Counted from the stretch's first letter, positions 16,977 through 27,277 are shown. The stretch: DNA of 64,000 nt from an uncultured Thermoguttaceae bacterium (GCA_937951625.1 CALFBP010000004.1:1-64000), one strand, 5' to 3'. Program-made: numbers and translations. Notes: generated by a model from the letters alone, not told the origin.

Positions 16977-19133
16977 CTAAGGGCGAGCGATGATGAGGTT
17001 TTCCTCACGGCCGGCCGCGCGGTATGCTGCGGCCACTACCGGTGGGGGTTGATCTCCTTCGCCCCGCAACTCCATCGGCAATGGGGCGGAGAGGGCCAAC
17101 ATGCCGGGTAGGTCGAGGTACTTCGCCCCGCCCGGAAGCAGGTCAGGGTCATCCAGGGCGGTGATGTTGGCAAAGCGGAAGCCGCCCGTGTCGATCGTGG
17201 CCCAGTCGATCATGTCTCCAGCGATCGCCCGGGCAGCAGCGGCCCAGTGGCCGGTTCCCTTCGGCGCTATCAGGCGGACCTTCTGTCCCGCCGGACGCGC
17301 GGCCTTGAGATAAGACACCGCCGTCAAGATGTCATGAACCCGTTGGGCAAAGAGCGAGGGATTGTACCCTAGTGTGTACCCGAGGTAACTGTCCCAGTTG
17401 TTGGAGGTGAGCAGCCGGGCCTTGGCCAAGGGCTTTCCGTCGGGCGTGAATTCCCCCTGGCCGAACAAGTCCACTCCTAGGACGGCGGACCCGCCCTCCA
17501 AAAGTTTCGCCACGTCGTCGCGCAACGCACCGTTCGGCTGCAATAGGCCCTGCTTGCCTTGGGGATCGAGCAGTATGGCGACTTCGCGGGCGGGTTGCTT
17601 CGGCTCGAAAAGCAAGGCCGGGATTTCTTCGCCTTCTGTGGCCAAGCGAAGCAGCATCCGCATCATCCGGGCAGCGCCGAGGTCTTGTTCGCCTTGCACC
17701 GCGGCTTGCACAGCGTCTTTGGGCGGTACGCCGCGGCCGATCATGACCTCCAAAGCCCCACCAACCACGCGGCGAAACTCGGCCAACGAGGCCGCGTCGC
17801 GCGGCACGAGGGCCTGCATCTGCCGCTCTGAATCCGCCGTGATCCACCGCAACAGGGAGCGTTCGTACTCGTCGCCCCCCTGCGGCTTGGGGTGCTTTTC
17901 GTCCCAGACGCTCATTTCGGCGATCGACAGCGGCTTGAAATCCTCTTCCACGATCGGCTCGGGAAGGCCCAGGTTGAGATGCTTATTGAGCCAGAGATAC
18001 ATCACCGCCCGGGAGACGTAGTTGTAATTGTGTGGGAAATGCACCAGCGGCTTCGCCATCACCCGATCCTCGACGCCGAAGAGCTTGTAGACTTGCTTCA
18101 GTTCGGGCAGGCCTTTGGTGGCGATTTCCTTGGTCCAATCGTCGGCGGCGGTCATGCCCAGGGGGCGAGGCGCGATCAAGGCAGCGATTTCGATGTTCCC
18201 GGTGTTGACACGCAAATGACAGGCATTCTCGCACGTACAGCCGCCTTGCATGGCGGTGCTGACCATCACGGCGGGAAAGGCTACGGCCGGCCGGGGATCG
18301 ATGGCGCAGAGAATGAAGGTCTGCGTGCCGCCTCCGCTGGCGCCCGTGACCGCGATGCGGTTGGGGTCCACTTCCGGCAATTCGCTGAACCAATCTAAAG
18401 CCCGAATCGAGTTATACGTCTGGAGGCCCATCATGTTCTGGCAGCGGAGTTCGGCTTGCGGGCTGAAATAGCCCCAATTCTCTGGAGTGCTCATGGAGGG
18501 CCGAAAGCCGAGCGAGTGCGAAAGCTGGACGCTATCAGCATACCCGACCATGTCATACTGAAACACCACACAGCCCATGCGGGCCAACTGGACGCAACGG
18601 GCCTGGATCGGATAACGTCCGCTGATCTCGAAACGCTCGGCCCCTTGGACAAGGTCCCAGCGGTGTCTGTTTTCATCAGCGACATAAAAGCGGCCGTTCG
18701 GCCAATGGCCGTGGGGACTCAACACCCCGGGCAGTTTTCCGCTGCGGCCCTTAGGCCGATACAAATTGCCCGTGACGAAATGGCCGGGAAAACTCTCCAA
18801 ATAGACCTTTTCCACGGTGTAGCCGTCGCGGTCCACGCGACCGTGGATCACGGCGTTGGCCGGCGTTTTGGTGGGCATCGGCCACAGTCCGGTGGCAACC
18901 AAAAGCTGACGCCGCACGCGCTCGGCGCGAGCCAACCAGGCCTCCTTGGTCGGTGGCGGCGAGAAGGGGAAGTAATCGTTCAAGGTCTTTAACGGCTGTA
19001 AGCGACGGTCATGGGGCTGTTGACCCGGCGGCAACACCCGCACGGAATCAGCAACAAGAGGCGTCGTCCAGGCAAGTATCGCCAACACGACCAGGCAGCT
19101 CGACCATCCTCGCAGTGCAGCGTTCGCTCGCAT
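16977..19133 (-). CDS. Exported acetyl-xylan-esterase-like alpha/beta hydrolase (two-domain)
   Basis: The 718-residue protein starts at ATG 19133 with a signal peptide (SSCLVVLAILAWTTPLVADS). The first alpha/beta-hydrolase domain has the segments VEKVYLESFPGHFVTGNLY and PGVLSPHGHW, and the nucleophile elbow GASGGG. A second, weaker domain at the C terminus shows LLDPQGKQG and APKGTGHW, without an obvious intact triad. Large proteins of this type are annotated as acetyl xylan esterases or prolyl-oligopeptidase-like hydrolases. The substrate is probably an acylated polysaccharide or other ester in the periplasm, by inference. A distant paralogue lies at 27422-29548. Confidence 0.8.
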   Translation of the reverse strand: MRANAALRGWSSCLVVLAILAWTTPLVADSVRVLPPGQQPHDRRLQPLKTLNDYFPFSPPPTKEAWLARAERVRRQLLVATGLWPMPTKTPANAVIHGRVDRDGYTVEKVYLESFPGHFVTGNLYRPKGRSGKLPGVLSPHGHWPNGRFYVADENRHRWDLVQGAERFEISGRYPIQARCVQLARMGCVVFQYDMVGYADSVQLSHSLGFRPSMSTPENWGYFSPQAELRCQNMMGLQTYNSIRALDWFSELPEVDPNRIAVTGASGGGTQTFILCAIDPRPAVAFPAVMVSTAMQGGCTCENACHLRVNTGNIEIAALIAPRPLGMTAADDWTKEIATKGLPELKQVYKLFGVEDRVMAKPLVHFPHNYNYVSRAVMYLWLNKHLNLGLPEPIVEEDFKPLSIAEMSVWDEKHPKPQGGDEYERSLLRWITADSERQMQALVPRDAASLAEFRRVVGGALEVMIGRGVPPKDAVQAAVQGEQDLGAARMMRMLLRLATEGEEIPALLFEPKQPAREVAILLDPQGKQGLLQPNGALRDDVAKLLEGGSAVLGVDLFGQGEFTPDGKPLAKARLLTSNNWDSYLGYTLGYNPSLFAQRVHDILTAVSYLKAARPAGQKVRLIAPKGTGHWAAAARAIAGDMIDWATIDTGGFRFANITALDDPDLLPGGAKYLDLPGMLALSAPLPMELRGEGDQPPPVVAAAYRAAGREENLIIARP

Positions 19134-19402
19134 GACAAAATTCCTTATCGTAAATCGTTCTCGATGTTTCTTTCGGCCGGCCCACTGCAAGCATCTTCTG
19201 GTCGGCATTCAGCCGAACCCATCCGCAACAGGCGGCCGGGAACCCACAGGACAATATGCCTACTATTTATAACCTGTCCCACACGGCGAGCCAACGCTCG
19301 ACAAAAAACCGCGCTACCAATTCTCGCCGTCGTTTGCTATGCTTGCCAGCGACGTGCGACGATCTTTGGACGACTTTGGGCGTCAAAGCGAGGCCAGAAT
19401 CC

Positions 19403-20452
19403 ATGGCCATGACTCCGCGTGAACGTTGGATGGCTTTATTGGCCGGGCAGAGGCCCGACCGAATCCCAACGGATTATCAGGCCACGCCCGAGGTCACGGC
19501 CCGACTGCTTCGCGATCTTGCTTGCGCCGATGAAGAGGCGTTGTGGCGTCGCCTGGGGATCGACAAGCGGAAGATGGTCGAGCCGCAATGGCGGCCGGCC
19601 CGGCCTCCGTCCGATCCAGAGGCGGACATGTGGGGCATTCGTTATCGAAAGGCCGACTACGGATCGGGGGTTTACGACGAGCCGTGGCATCATCCGTTGG
19701 CTGATGCGGAAACGGTCGAGGACGTCCATGCCCATGCTTGGCCCAGCCCCGACGACTTCGACTACAGCCCCATCACCCGCGCCGTGGAAGAATCGGACGG
19801 GTACTGGCCGATTCACGCTGGGTGTTTCGAGCCGTTTCTGCTCTATGGCTACCTCCGCGGATTGCAGACGGCTTTCGAAGACCTGGCACTGCGACCGGAG
19901 CTGGCCGAGGCGATTCTGGCACACATCTTCGAGTTCTATTATGAGCACCACCGCCGGATCTTCGAGGCAGGCCGGGGGAGGATCGATCTCACCTGGGTCG
20001 CGGAAGACCTCGGCGCCCAGACTGGCCCCTTGATGAGCCTGGCCACTTATCGCCGCTTTTTGTTGCCCAATCAGATCAAAATGGCGGAGCTTGCGCGTAG
20101 CTTTGGCGTCCACGTGATGTATCACACCGATGGCGCGGCACGGACTTTTCTGCCCGATTTGATCGATCGCGTGGGAATCGAAATCCTCAATCCTATTCAA
20201 TGGCGGTGTCCCGGCATGGAGCGTGAGGGTCTTGTTCGCGATTTCGGGGAGCGGATCATTTTTCACGGTTCCATCGACAATCAGCGGACGCTCGCTTTCG
20301 GCACGGTCGACGACGTCGTGGCCGAAGTGCGCGAGAGCGTGGCCATTTACCGCAACGCCCGCTGGATTTGCGCACCGTGTCACAATCTCCAGCCAATCAC
20401 GCCCACGGAAAACATCGTGGCCCTCTACGAAACGATCCACGCCCTGGGGTGA
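19403..20452 (+). CDS. UroD-family protein (non-HemE)
   Basis: The 349-residue protein starts at ATG 19403 (a second ATG follows at 19409), with GAGG about 12 bases upstream. N-terminal TPRERWMALLAGQRPDRIP and the barrel segments are those of the uroporphyrinogen decarboxylase superfamily. The third active-site motif reads YHTDGAARTFLPDLI, giving H-x-D and not the H-x-C zinc motif of the other UroD-like gene in this window (4696-5697). It ends with WICAPCHNLQPITP. This subgroup is abundant in planctomycetes and usually has no assigned reaction. A HemE role is unlikely from the divergent N-terminal region. It is convergent with the transglutaminase gene. Confidence 0.78.
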   Translation: MAMTPRERWMALLAGQRPDRIPTDYQATPEVTARLLRDLACADEEALWRRLGIDKRKMVEPQWRPARPPSDPEADMWGIRYRKADYGSGVYDEPWHHPLADAETVEDVHAHAWPSPDDFDYSPITRAVEESDGYWPIHAGCFEPFLLYGYLRGLQTAFEDLALRPELAEAILAHIFEFYYEHHRRIFEAGRGRIDLTWVAEDLGAQTGPLMSLATYRRFLLPNQIKMAELARSFGVHVMYHTDGAARTFLPDLIDRVGIEILNPIQWRCPGMEREGLVRDFGERIIFHGSIDNQRTLAFGTVDDVVAEVRESVAIYRNARWICAPCHNLQPITPTENIVALYETIHALG

Positions 20453-20546
20453 ACGCATCGCGGACAGCCTTCGGGCGGGAAATCGGACTCGGTATTCTTC
20501 GGTCAAAACGGCCCTCTGCGCCGAACCAGACCGCACCTTGCGAACG

Positions 20547-22964
20547 CTACCGCCTTTTGCGGAGGGACTCGGCGATCTGCGCGAGCGCGCCTTCGACCGC
20601 GCGGAGTTCGCCGTCATCCGGCCAAACGCCCCCAAAGCGGACGCGATAGAAGGCCTCGGCCACGCGGCAGGCAGCCTCGGCGAGCGAAGTTCCGGTTTGC
20701 TGCGCGAGCTTTGCGGCGGCGGCCAAGGCGAATTCGCGTTGGGTTTGCGAACGTTGCCGCACGAAGCCGCGGCGGGCCAACAGGGCCTCAAAGCGGCGGT
20801 AGAAGTCCACGCTCGCTTGGATGGCGCGACGCTGGCTGCTCCGCGGTCCGATCCAGGGCAGAAACCATCGCATCGCCGCGGCGCGAAGGGCTAGAAATAG
20901 TCCGATCGCCACCGCTCCCAAAACCCACCAGGCCGCCGTGCGCCAGGAGAACCCGCCGCCTTCAGCCGACCACCAGTTGAGTGTCAAGAGATTGGCGATG
21001 TTCTCTCCCCAGTTCCGCCACGCCCGAGGATCGGCGATGTTGCGAATCAGGGCGCGGAGCGATTCGGCCAGAGGCTGGTAGATGGCGACCTGCTGCCGGG
21101 GTCGGTCCATCTCCATGACGTAGCTGGTCCAGGCGAAATTGAGCCAGTCGAACCAACCGCCGATCTTCGCCAGCAAGGAAACCGTTGGTGGAGTTTCGCT
21201 CGCCGACGGCGTGGCATCCAGACGGAGCCACGCCCCGCGAAGCCACTGCCACGAGGGGCGCTGCCGCACCACCTCATCAGGAACGTTCGTGGGAGAAATG
21301 TAGGCTTCCACCCAGGTGTGTGCGTGAAGCTGCCGAACCTGGAAAAACTGCCCCAAGGCGTTGTATTCCTCGGTGCGATAACCGATCACGACCCGCGCCG
21401 GAATGCCTTGGCTGCGGAGCATCAGGCACAGGGCCGTGGCGAAGTACTCGCAATGCCCTCGGCGGTTCCTTGTAATGAAATCCTCGATGGGATCCAAGGA
21501 AGCGTCGCGGACTTGACCTTGCAGCGTGTACGAGAACAAGCCGGAGTCCCGGAGCTGGCGTTCCAGCCATTGCGCCTGTCGGTATCGATCGGATCCGCGA
21601 ATTTTCGATTCACGCAGCCACTGCGATGCCAAGGCGATCAACCCAGGCACCGTGCTCTTTCCGCCCTCCTCGGGCATTTGCAATAGTGGCCGGAGGTCGA
21701 TGAAGTCCTCGTTGGGGACCAGCGAGGCTTGTTCGTTTTTCGAAAAGGCGTGTGTGCCTAAGGCGTAGGCGAAGCGATCTCGTTGATATTCGCGCTGCCG
21801 TACCAGTCGCTGGGCCCAGGCGTAGTAGGCGATGCGATGATCCCGTTCCAAAAAGGTGAACGGCCACACGTAGAATAGCTCATTCCGGTCTAACGGTTCC
21901 AGATGGATCACTTGTCGGACCGGGGCGGGACGGACGATCTGATCGCTAGGCATCCAGTCCGCGCTGGAGAACGCGCGGGCATCAAGCGGAGGGCGCCATT
22001 CGCCGCGGCGGTATTCAGTAAGCACGGCCCCTCGCAGGTAGACGCTGCCGTGGACCTCGTAGCGTGCTTGCGTCGGGTTCTCGTAGAACCACACCCGCAT
22101 CACCTCTTGCGGATTCTGAATGATCTTGCCCAACGCGCCGAGGCGGACGCTGCTGGAAAACCCGACGGCGGCTCGCGCAGCCCCACCGATCCCGCGCCAC
22201 GCTCCCCGGCCCATCCTCGGCATGGCCGCGAACACCACGATGCCCACGCACAAGCCAATGGCGCCGATCTTGAATAGTCGCAAGAAAAATTCCCGACTCA
22301 ACGGTACGCGCCCACTGGCGCCGGTCCAGTAAGCCGCCATTTGGTGCGCCCAAGGCCAGCGGTGCAAGGCTGAGGAGAGAGGGAGTGTATTCGCGGGGAC
22401 GACGGCAAAAGGAGTGCCTCCGCCCAGCCGTTCTCCTCGGCGCAGACCGGCGGGCTCCGGCAGGAGGGTCGAATCGGGAACGCTCCGCCGCTCGTGCCGT
22501 CGCCATTCGCTGTAGAGAAACAGCAGGGCCATCGCGCCCATCGCCGTAAACAAATATGCCACCAACAGCAGGCCGAAGAAGATGTCTTGCGTGAGCAGCG
22601 CCGCCACCACCACTTGCAACACGCTCAGACGAACGATCTGCCAATAAACACTGGGATCTTTGCCGCGAAAAAGTTGAATCACCTGAAGCAACATCACGAA
22701 ATCGGCCACGGCCGCGATCATGGCGAAACGTTCCCATCGCAGCGCTTGGGGCAAGCACACCAGCAACGCCGCCAAGCTGGCCCACTCCGCAACGCGTTTG
22801 CTCAAGACCAGCCATCGCTTGATGTCGGTAACCCAAACCGACGCTATGGCCGCCAGCATCATGCCCAACGGGGTCAACGTGCTCCGCTGGCCCATCCCCA
22901 GCATGAGCGTCGCCAAGCAAGCCAGCGTGGCCACGTTGATCTGCAACAACCGTTCCACGTACAT
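20547..22964 (-). CDS. TgpA-like transmembrane transglutaminase
   Basis: The 805-residue protein has about six N-terminal transmembrane helices (DUF3488 region). A periplasmic transglutaminase-like domain follows, with the triad segments GHCEYFATALCLML (Cys), LHAHTWVEAY (His) and WLRLDATP (Asp). One further transmembrane helix (WWVLGAVAIGLFLALRAA) precedes a cytoplasmic C-terminal DUF4129-like region. It is the third gene of a moxR-DUF58-tgpA arrangement, a widely conserved trio linked to envelope stress or protein maturation. The ATG at 22964 follows GGGTG. The gap after DUF58 is 120 bases. Confidence 0.9.
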   Translation of the reverse strand: MYVERLLQINVATLACLATLMLGMGQRSTLTPLGMMLAAIASVWVTDIKRWLVLSKRVAEWASLAALLVCLPQALRWERFAMIAAVADFVMLLQVIQLFRGKDPSVYWQIVRLSVLQVVVAALLTQDIFFGLLLVAYLFTAMGAMALLFLYSEWRRHERRSVPDSTLLPEPAGLRRGERLGGGTPFAVVPANTLPLSSALHRWPWAHQMAAYWTGASGRVPLSREFFLRLFKIGAIGLCVGIVVFAAMPRMGRGAWRGIGGAARAAVGFSSSVRLGALGKIIQNPQEVMRVWFYENPTQARYEVHGSVYLRGAVLTEYRRGEWRPPLDARAFSSADWMPSDQIVRPAPVRQVIHLEPLDRNELFYVWPFTFLERDHRIAYYAWAQRLVRQREYQRDRFAYALGTHAFSKNEQASLVPNEDFIDLRPLLQMPEEGGKSTVPGLIALASQWLRESKIRGSDRYRQAQWLERQLRDSGLFSYTLQGQVRDASLDPIEDFITRNRRGHCEYFATALCLMLRSQGIPARVVIGYRTEEYNALGQFFQVRQLHAHTWVEAYISPTNVPDEVVRQRPSWQWLRGAWLRLDATPSASETPPTVSLLAKIGGWFDWLNFAWTSYVMEMDRPRQQVAIYQPLAESLRALIRNIADPRAWRNWGENIANLLTLNWWSAEGGGFSWRTAAWWVLGAVAIGLFLALRAAAMRWFLPWIGPRSSQRRAIQASVDFYRRFEALLARRGFVRQRSQTQREFALAAAAKLAQQTGTSLAEAACRVAEAFYRVRFGGVWPDDGELRAVEGALAQIAESLRKRR

Positions 22965-23084
22965 GCCACACCCTTCAGCGAGGCCTTGCCGGGCATGGTT
23001 TTGCCCGTCGCGGCGTTTGTACCGGTTGGCGGCGTCCGCGATGGAATGGATCGCCCTCGGCTCGCGAGCGGCTCCAATCGCGTG

Positions 23085-24398
23085 TCACTCTCCTGTCTGG
23101 AAAAAATCGTCTAGGCTGGCATCCCCCGTGTTCACAATGCGGAAGCGCTGAGCTGGCACGCGCGCCCGCGCGTCGGCCGCCGGAAAAATCGATGCTTGGA
23201 GCTTCTCAGCATCGATGGGCCGCGTGGTGACGAGCACGATTTCCGTGCCCGGTTCCACCCGCGCCAAGGCGCTGGCAACCAAGTCGTTCAGCCGATCCTC
23301 CGTCGAGGCCTCGGCCAGGGCGAGGGCCTCCATGGCTCCTTGGAGGAGGAGGGCGGAGGCGGGACCACGAAGGGCTTGGACCGGGTCCACGCTGGTGCTT
23401 ACGAACAGGTTGCTTCCGCCCTGGCGACAGGCATCGGCCACCACGGTGGCCGCGAAGCTCACCGCCAGCTCGACGTTTTCGCGATCTTCGGGCCGCGGCG
23501 TCGGCGGCTGCCACAAGTCGACGAGCACGGCCAAATCGCGATTGCGATGCTGCTCGAACTGCCGGACCACCAGCGTCCCATGCCGTGCCGTGCTCCGCCA
23601 ATGGACGTGCCGCCGGGAGTCGCCGCTTCGCCACGGCCGCACGCCGTAGAAATCGCCCGACACCCGACCGTGCCGATGTTCCCGCCGGTGCGTTCCCTCG
23701 AACCACTCCCGGCGCCGCGTGAGCCATCGCTGCGTGAGCCGACCCAACCGAGGATAAACCGTCATTACGGCCGGTTGGCCGACACGCACCGTCCGGGCGA
23801 ATAAGCCAAAGGGAAATCGGGTGGAAACCTTGGGCACGGCGAAGCGATAGCGGCCCCGCCGCGGCAAACGCAGTCGATAGCTCCGCTGCCGCGTCTCGCC
23901 AGCGGGCACGTAGGAAAAAAACACTTCCGGGCGCACGACCTCACCGCGGGCGTCGCCCGATTGACCCACGATTTCCTCTTCGACCGCGACGGCCCAACTG
24001 CCCAGCCGACGTCGGCGGTTGGACAGTGCTAGTTTCACCACCACCAGGTCGCCCGCGCAGACCTCGGTCGGAACCACCCGCTGCACCTCCAGCTTTCGCA
24101 GTGTTTTGACGACCAGCCGGTAACTCAACCAAAGCGGCCCCAACAACATCCCGCCTAGAAGCAGAAGCAGGTTGACCTCGCCGAGCGCCGCCCCGACGAA
24201 GACGAAGACCGTCAGGGTCAGATAATACAAACCGTCGCGGCACATGGTGGTTCGCGAGCGGAGGCCATAGGCGGTTGCCAACCGTCGCGCGCGAACGGCA
24301 AACGCGCGGCCCATGCGGAGCCCCCGAGCAAGCAGCGTTGAAGGATTGCGGGGGCCTGCTGAAGTTGTCCGACTTGCTGGCCAACGGCTGAAAGTCAT
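23085..24398 (-). CDS. DUF58 domain protein
   Basis: The 437-residue protein has two adjacent hydrophobic segments near the N terminus (YYLTLTVFVFVGAALGEV and LLLLLGGMLLGPLWLSY). A beta-rich region is followed by the DUF58 hallmark YGVRPWRSGDSRRHVHWR and a von Willebrand-like fold (DLAVLVDLW). The first ATG (24398) is used; a GTG at 24404 or an ATG at 24314 are alternatives. DUF58 proteins are found with MoxR ATPases and are thought to be their substrates or partners at the membrane. It lies between moxR and the transglutaminase gene on the same strand. Confidence 0.88.
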   Translation of the reverse strand: MTFSRWPASRTTSAGPRNPSTLLARGLRMGRAFAVRARRLATAYGLRSRTTMCRDGLYYLTLTVFVFVGAALGEVNLLLLLGGMLLGPLWLSYRLVVKTLRKLEVQRVVPTEVCAGDLVVVKLALSNRRRRLGSWAVAVEEEIVGQSGDARGEVVRPEVFFSYVPAGETRQRSYRLRLPRRGRYRFAVPKVSTRFPFGLFARTVRVGQPAVMTVYPRLGRLTQRWLTRRREWFEGTHRREHRHGRVSGDFYGVRPWRSGDSRRHVHWRSTARHGTLVVRQFEQHRNRDLAVLVDLWQPPTPRPEDRENVELAVSFAATVVADACRQGGSNLFVSTSVDPVQALRGPASALLLQGAMEALALAEASTEDRLNDLVASALARVEPGTEIVLVTTRPIDAEKLQASIFPAADARARVPAQRFRIVNTGDASLDDFFQTGE

Positions 24399-24520
24399 AC
24401 CCACCTGAATCCGTCCACTTGAGCTCCTGCCTTTCGAGGATTCTGCCGCGACTCCTCGTATCTTCGTGGCCGGCCCCGTGGGTTTTCCCTTGCGGCGGCT
24501 GCGATCCGGCTACTGCATGC

Positions 24521-25498
24521 CTAACTTGGCGCCGGCACTTCCTCGACCAGCCGCTCGATCAGGGCCTCCACGGCTTGACGCTGCCCGCCGTGCAGGTAGC
24601 CTTTCGGGATGACGCGGTGGGCGAGGACGGGCACGGCGAGGCGTTTGACGTCGTCTGGCACCACATAGTCGCGTCCCTCGGCGAGGGCCCAGGCTTGGGC
24701 AGCGCGGTAAAGCGACACCCCGCCGCGAATGCTCACGCCGACATGCAGCTCGTCGCTATCCCGGGTCGCCTGGACCACGTCGAGAATATAATCGGCCACC
24801 GAGGCTTCCACCCGCACCTCGCGCACGGCCTCCTGGAGTTCGACAATCTGAGGCGCCGTAAGCACCGGTTGAAGACTGTCGACCGGTTCCCCTCGCCGAT
24901 GGATGGAAAGGATTTCCCGCTGGCTTTGGCGGTCGGGATAACCCACCGAAATGCGCAGTAAGAAGCGATCGAGCTGGCTCTCCGGCAAGGGATAGGTGCC
25001 TTCGAACTCCAACGGGTTTTGCGTGGCGATGACCAAAAACGGCTTAGGCAGGGGGTGGGTCTGGCCGTCGGCCGAGACCTGGCCCTCGCTCATCGCCTCC
25101 AGCAGGGCGCTTTGGGTCCGCGGCGTGGTCCGGTTGATCTCGTCCGCCAAGACCACGTTGGCGAACACCGGCCCGGGACTGAACACGAACTGCTGCTGCC
25201 GCGCGTCGAAAACGCTGCTGCCAGTAATGTCGGCCGGGAGCAGGTCGGGCGTGAACTGAATGCGTCGGAATTCGCCCGAGACGCTTCGCGCCAGGGCCTT
25301 GCCCACCAAGGTCTTTCCCACCCCCGGCACGTCCTCCAAAAGCACGTGCTCGCCCGCCAACAACGCCACCACACACAAGCGCACCACGTCGGCCTTGCCC
25401 AGCACGACCTGAGCGATATTGCTTTCAAGTTGCTGGATCAGCAGGGTCGGCGCTGCCACAGACTGGCCCTCCGGGAAAGGCATCTTATCGCCACGCAT
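24521..25498 (-). CDS. MoxR-type AAA ATPase
   Basis: The product is about 325 residues. The start is uncertain between ATG 25498 and ATG 25483; a longer frame to 25618 is unconserved. It carries Walker A (GVGKTLVGKAL), Walker B (VVLADEINRT), sensor 1 (VIATQNPLEFEGTYPLPE) and arginine-finger segments of the MoxR family. MoxR ATPases act as chaperones for insertion of cofactors or assembly of complexes, often with von Willebrand-domain partners. Here the partner is the adjacent DUF58 protein, and TgpA completes the operon. Confidence 0.92.
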   Translation of the reverse strand: MRGDKMPFPEGQSVAAPTLLIQQLESNIAQVVLGKADVVRLCVVALLAGEHVLLEDVPGVGKTLVGKALARSVSGEFRRIQFTPDLLPADITGSSVFDARQQQFVFSPGPVFANVVLADEINRTTPRTQSALLEAMSEGQVSADGQTHPLPKPFLVIATQNPLEFEGTYPLPESQLDRFLLRISVGYPDRQSQREILSIHRRGEPVDSLQPVLTAPQIVELQEAVREVRVEASVADYILDVVQATRDSDELHVGVSIRGGVSLYRAAQAWALAEGRDYVVPDDVKRLAVPVLAHRVIPKGYLHGGQRQAVEALIERLVEEVPAPS

Positions 25499-25717
25499 AA
25501 AACTGGTCCAGGGCCGGCGAATCGTCCGCGGCGGGTGCCGAGCGGGCGAAACCCCGCCAAATGAGGAGATAGACAGGCTGCCAGCCGCAACCAAAGGTAT
25601 CCACAGCCGCTGGGCCAAACGTTGCCCTCGGGCGGCGTTGAATCGACGCCGACTCCCGCGAAACCAACCTGAACGCTAGCTCTACAGTAAAAAACCGCCG
25701 CGATCCTGCGCTATGGG

Positions 25718-27091
25718 TCAACTGGTCAACAGCAGCTTTCCTGGCGACTGGAGATATTCGATCACGTCGTTGAGGAATCGAGCCGCGGTCGCGCCGTCGA
25801 CCAACCGATGATCGTAGGACAAGCTCAAGGGGAGCATGTATCGCGGCTCGATCTGGCCGTTGCGGACTACGGGCAGCCAGCGGGAACGGCCCAAGAGCAG
25901 AATCGCAACCTCCGGCAAATTGATGATTGGCGTGCTGTACGTTCCGCCAACCGCGCCGAGATTGCTGATCGAGAACGTCCCGCCCCGAATGTCTTCGATC
26001 GTGAATTTGGCGGAACGGGCCTTCTCGGCCACCTCGGCCAGCGCGCGGGCCAATTGGGCGATAGTCATTCTGTCTGCATTGCGAATCACGGGCACCACCA
26101 GCCCACGCGGCGTGTCCACCGCCACGCCAAGGTTGATGTATTGCTTGTAGATGATCTGCTCGTTCTGCTCATCCAGGCTGGCGTTGAGCAAGGGGTGCCG
26201 TCGCAAGGCCAAGGCCACCGCCTTCATCACCAGGGGCATCGTGGTAAGTTTGATCTTTGGCCCCAGGAATCCCTCGGGCACGCCCTTGCGGAGCCGCTCC
26301 AGTTCGGTGATGTCGGCATCGTCGAAATTGGTGACGTGGGGAATCGTTCGGGCCGATTCGGCCATGCGTGCGGCGATAGTACGGCGAATCTGCGACATCC
26401 GCTCGCGACGCACCGGGCCCCAGGCGTCCGTCCCAGGTTCGCCAGGCGGAACCACGCTTTCGACGATCGCCGCGGATTCCACAGTAGCCGCGCTGGCCGC
26501 GGCTTGCACGTCTTCCGGCGTGATCCTGCCGTGCTTCCCGGTCCCCTGCACGCGACGCAGGTCCACCCCCAATTCCCGGGCCAGTCGCCGGGCCTGCGGC
26601 CCAGCCGGGATCAAGGCGACGGCGGCCGCAGATGGTAACGGCGACGACACGACCGCCGACGCCATCGACACCGCCGCCAACGGTTCGCTAGCCGCCGTCT
26701 GGGTTGTTGAAGCGCCGGCGAACGCTTGGACCGGGGCAGCACGAGAAACGCCCGAAACCGAGCGATTCTCCACCGCCGCCGACGCCTTCTCTTTCTCTGC
26801 TACAGACGGCGAGGCCATCGCTCCCTTGCCATTCTTGCCATCCGACGTGGCGTCTTCCGACTCTACGGTGACGATGCTTTGCCCCACCGCAATTCGCTGC
26901 CCCTTCGTCACATGGACTGCGGCAATCTTGCCAGCATGGGGGCAAGCAATCTCAACCACCGCCTTGTCGGTCTCGAGTTCAATGACCGGCTGGTTGCCGA
27001 CGATCGTATCGCCTGGCTTTACCAACACATTGACCACGTCACCACTGGTGATATTTTCGCCCAATTCCGGCAGTTTGAAGTCGATGCTCAT
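25718..27091 (-). CDS. 2-oxo acid dehydrogenase E2 acyltransferase
   Basis: The 457-residue protein has one N-terminal lipoyl domain with the lipoylated lysine in ETDKAVVEIA (Lys43). An Ala/Val-rich linker comes next, then an E3/E1-binding domain (RRLARELGVDLRRVQGTGKHGRI). The C-terminal catalytic domain carries the YDHRLVDGA active-site motif. It transfers acyl groups from E1 to CoA in the pyruvate, branched-chain or acetoin dehydrogenase complexes; the sequence alone does not tell which. No E1 or E3 gene flanks it, which is unusual. A good promoter lies upstream on the minus strand. Confidence 0.93.
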   Translation of the reverse strand: MSIDFKLPELGENITSGDVVNVLVKPGDTIVGNQPVIELETDKAVVEIACPHAGKIAAVHVTKGQRIAVGQSIVTVESEDATSDGKNGKGAMASPSVAEKEKASAAVENRSVSGVSRAAPVQAFAGASTTQTAASEPLAAVSMASAVVSSPLPSAAAVALIPAGPQARRLARELGVDLRRVQGTGKHGRITPEDVQAAASAATVESAAIVESVVPPGEPGTDAWGPVRRERMSQIRRTIAARMAESARTIPHVTNFDDADITELERLRKGVPEGFLGPKIKLTTMPLVMKAVALALRRHPLLNASLDEQNEQIIYKQYINLGVAVDTPRGLVVPVIRNADRMTIAQLARALAEVAEKARSAKFTIEDIRGGTFSISNLGAVGGTYSTPIINLPEVAILLLGRSRWLPVVRNGQIEPRYMLPLSLSYDHRLVDGATAARFLNDVIEYLQSPGKLLLTS

Positions 27092-27159
27092 GGGGCTGAG
27101 AATGCAACCACGTTATGAAAGGCTTCCGCTCAGCACGACAGGCCGCGCTCACCATGTTG

Positions 27160-27187
27160 ATTATGCCTTTTAGACGATGCCGGTCAA
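27160..27187 (-). promoter_or_regulatory. Sigma-70-type promoter for the E2 gene
   Basis: On the minus strand TTGACC (27187-27182), a 16-base spacer and CATAAT (27165-27160). Each box matches five of six consensus bases. Transcription would start near 27153, about 62 bases before the ATG at 27091. Confidence 0.55.
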
Positions 27188-27277
27188 GAATACCGAGTTG
27201 CGTTTACCGCCCAGTGGCTTCGAAAACTTGCAGAAACTTAAGCTGTCACTCCAAGCCCGCAAATTTTCGCCCGTTTC

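Noticed and set aside
19403-20452. HemE, the haem-pathway uroporphyrinogen decarboxylase
   Set aside because: The N-terminal substrate-binding motif of HemE is not present. The sequence fits the broad UroD-like superfamily, and no haem genes are near.
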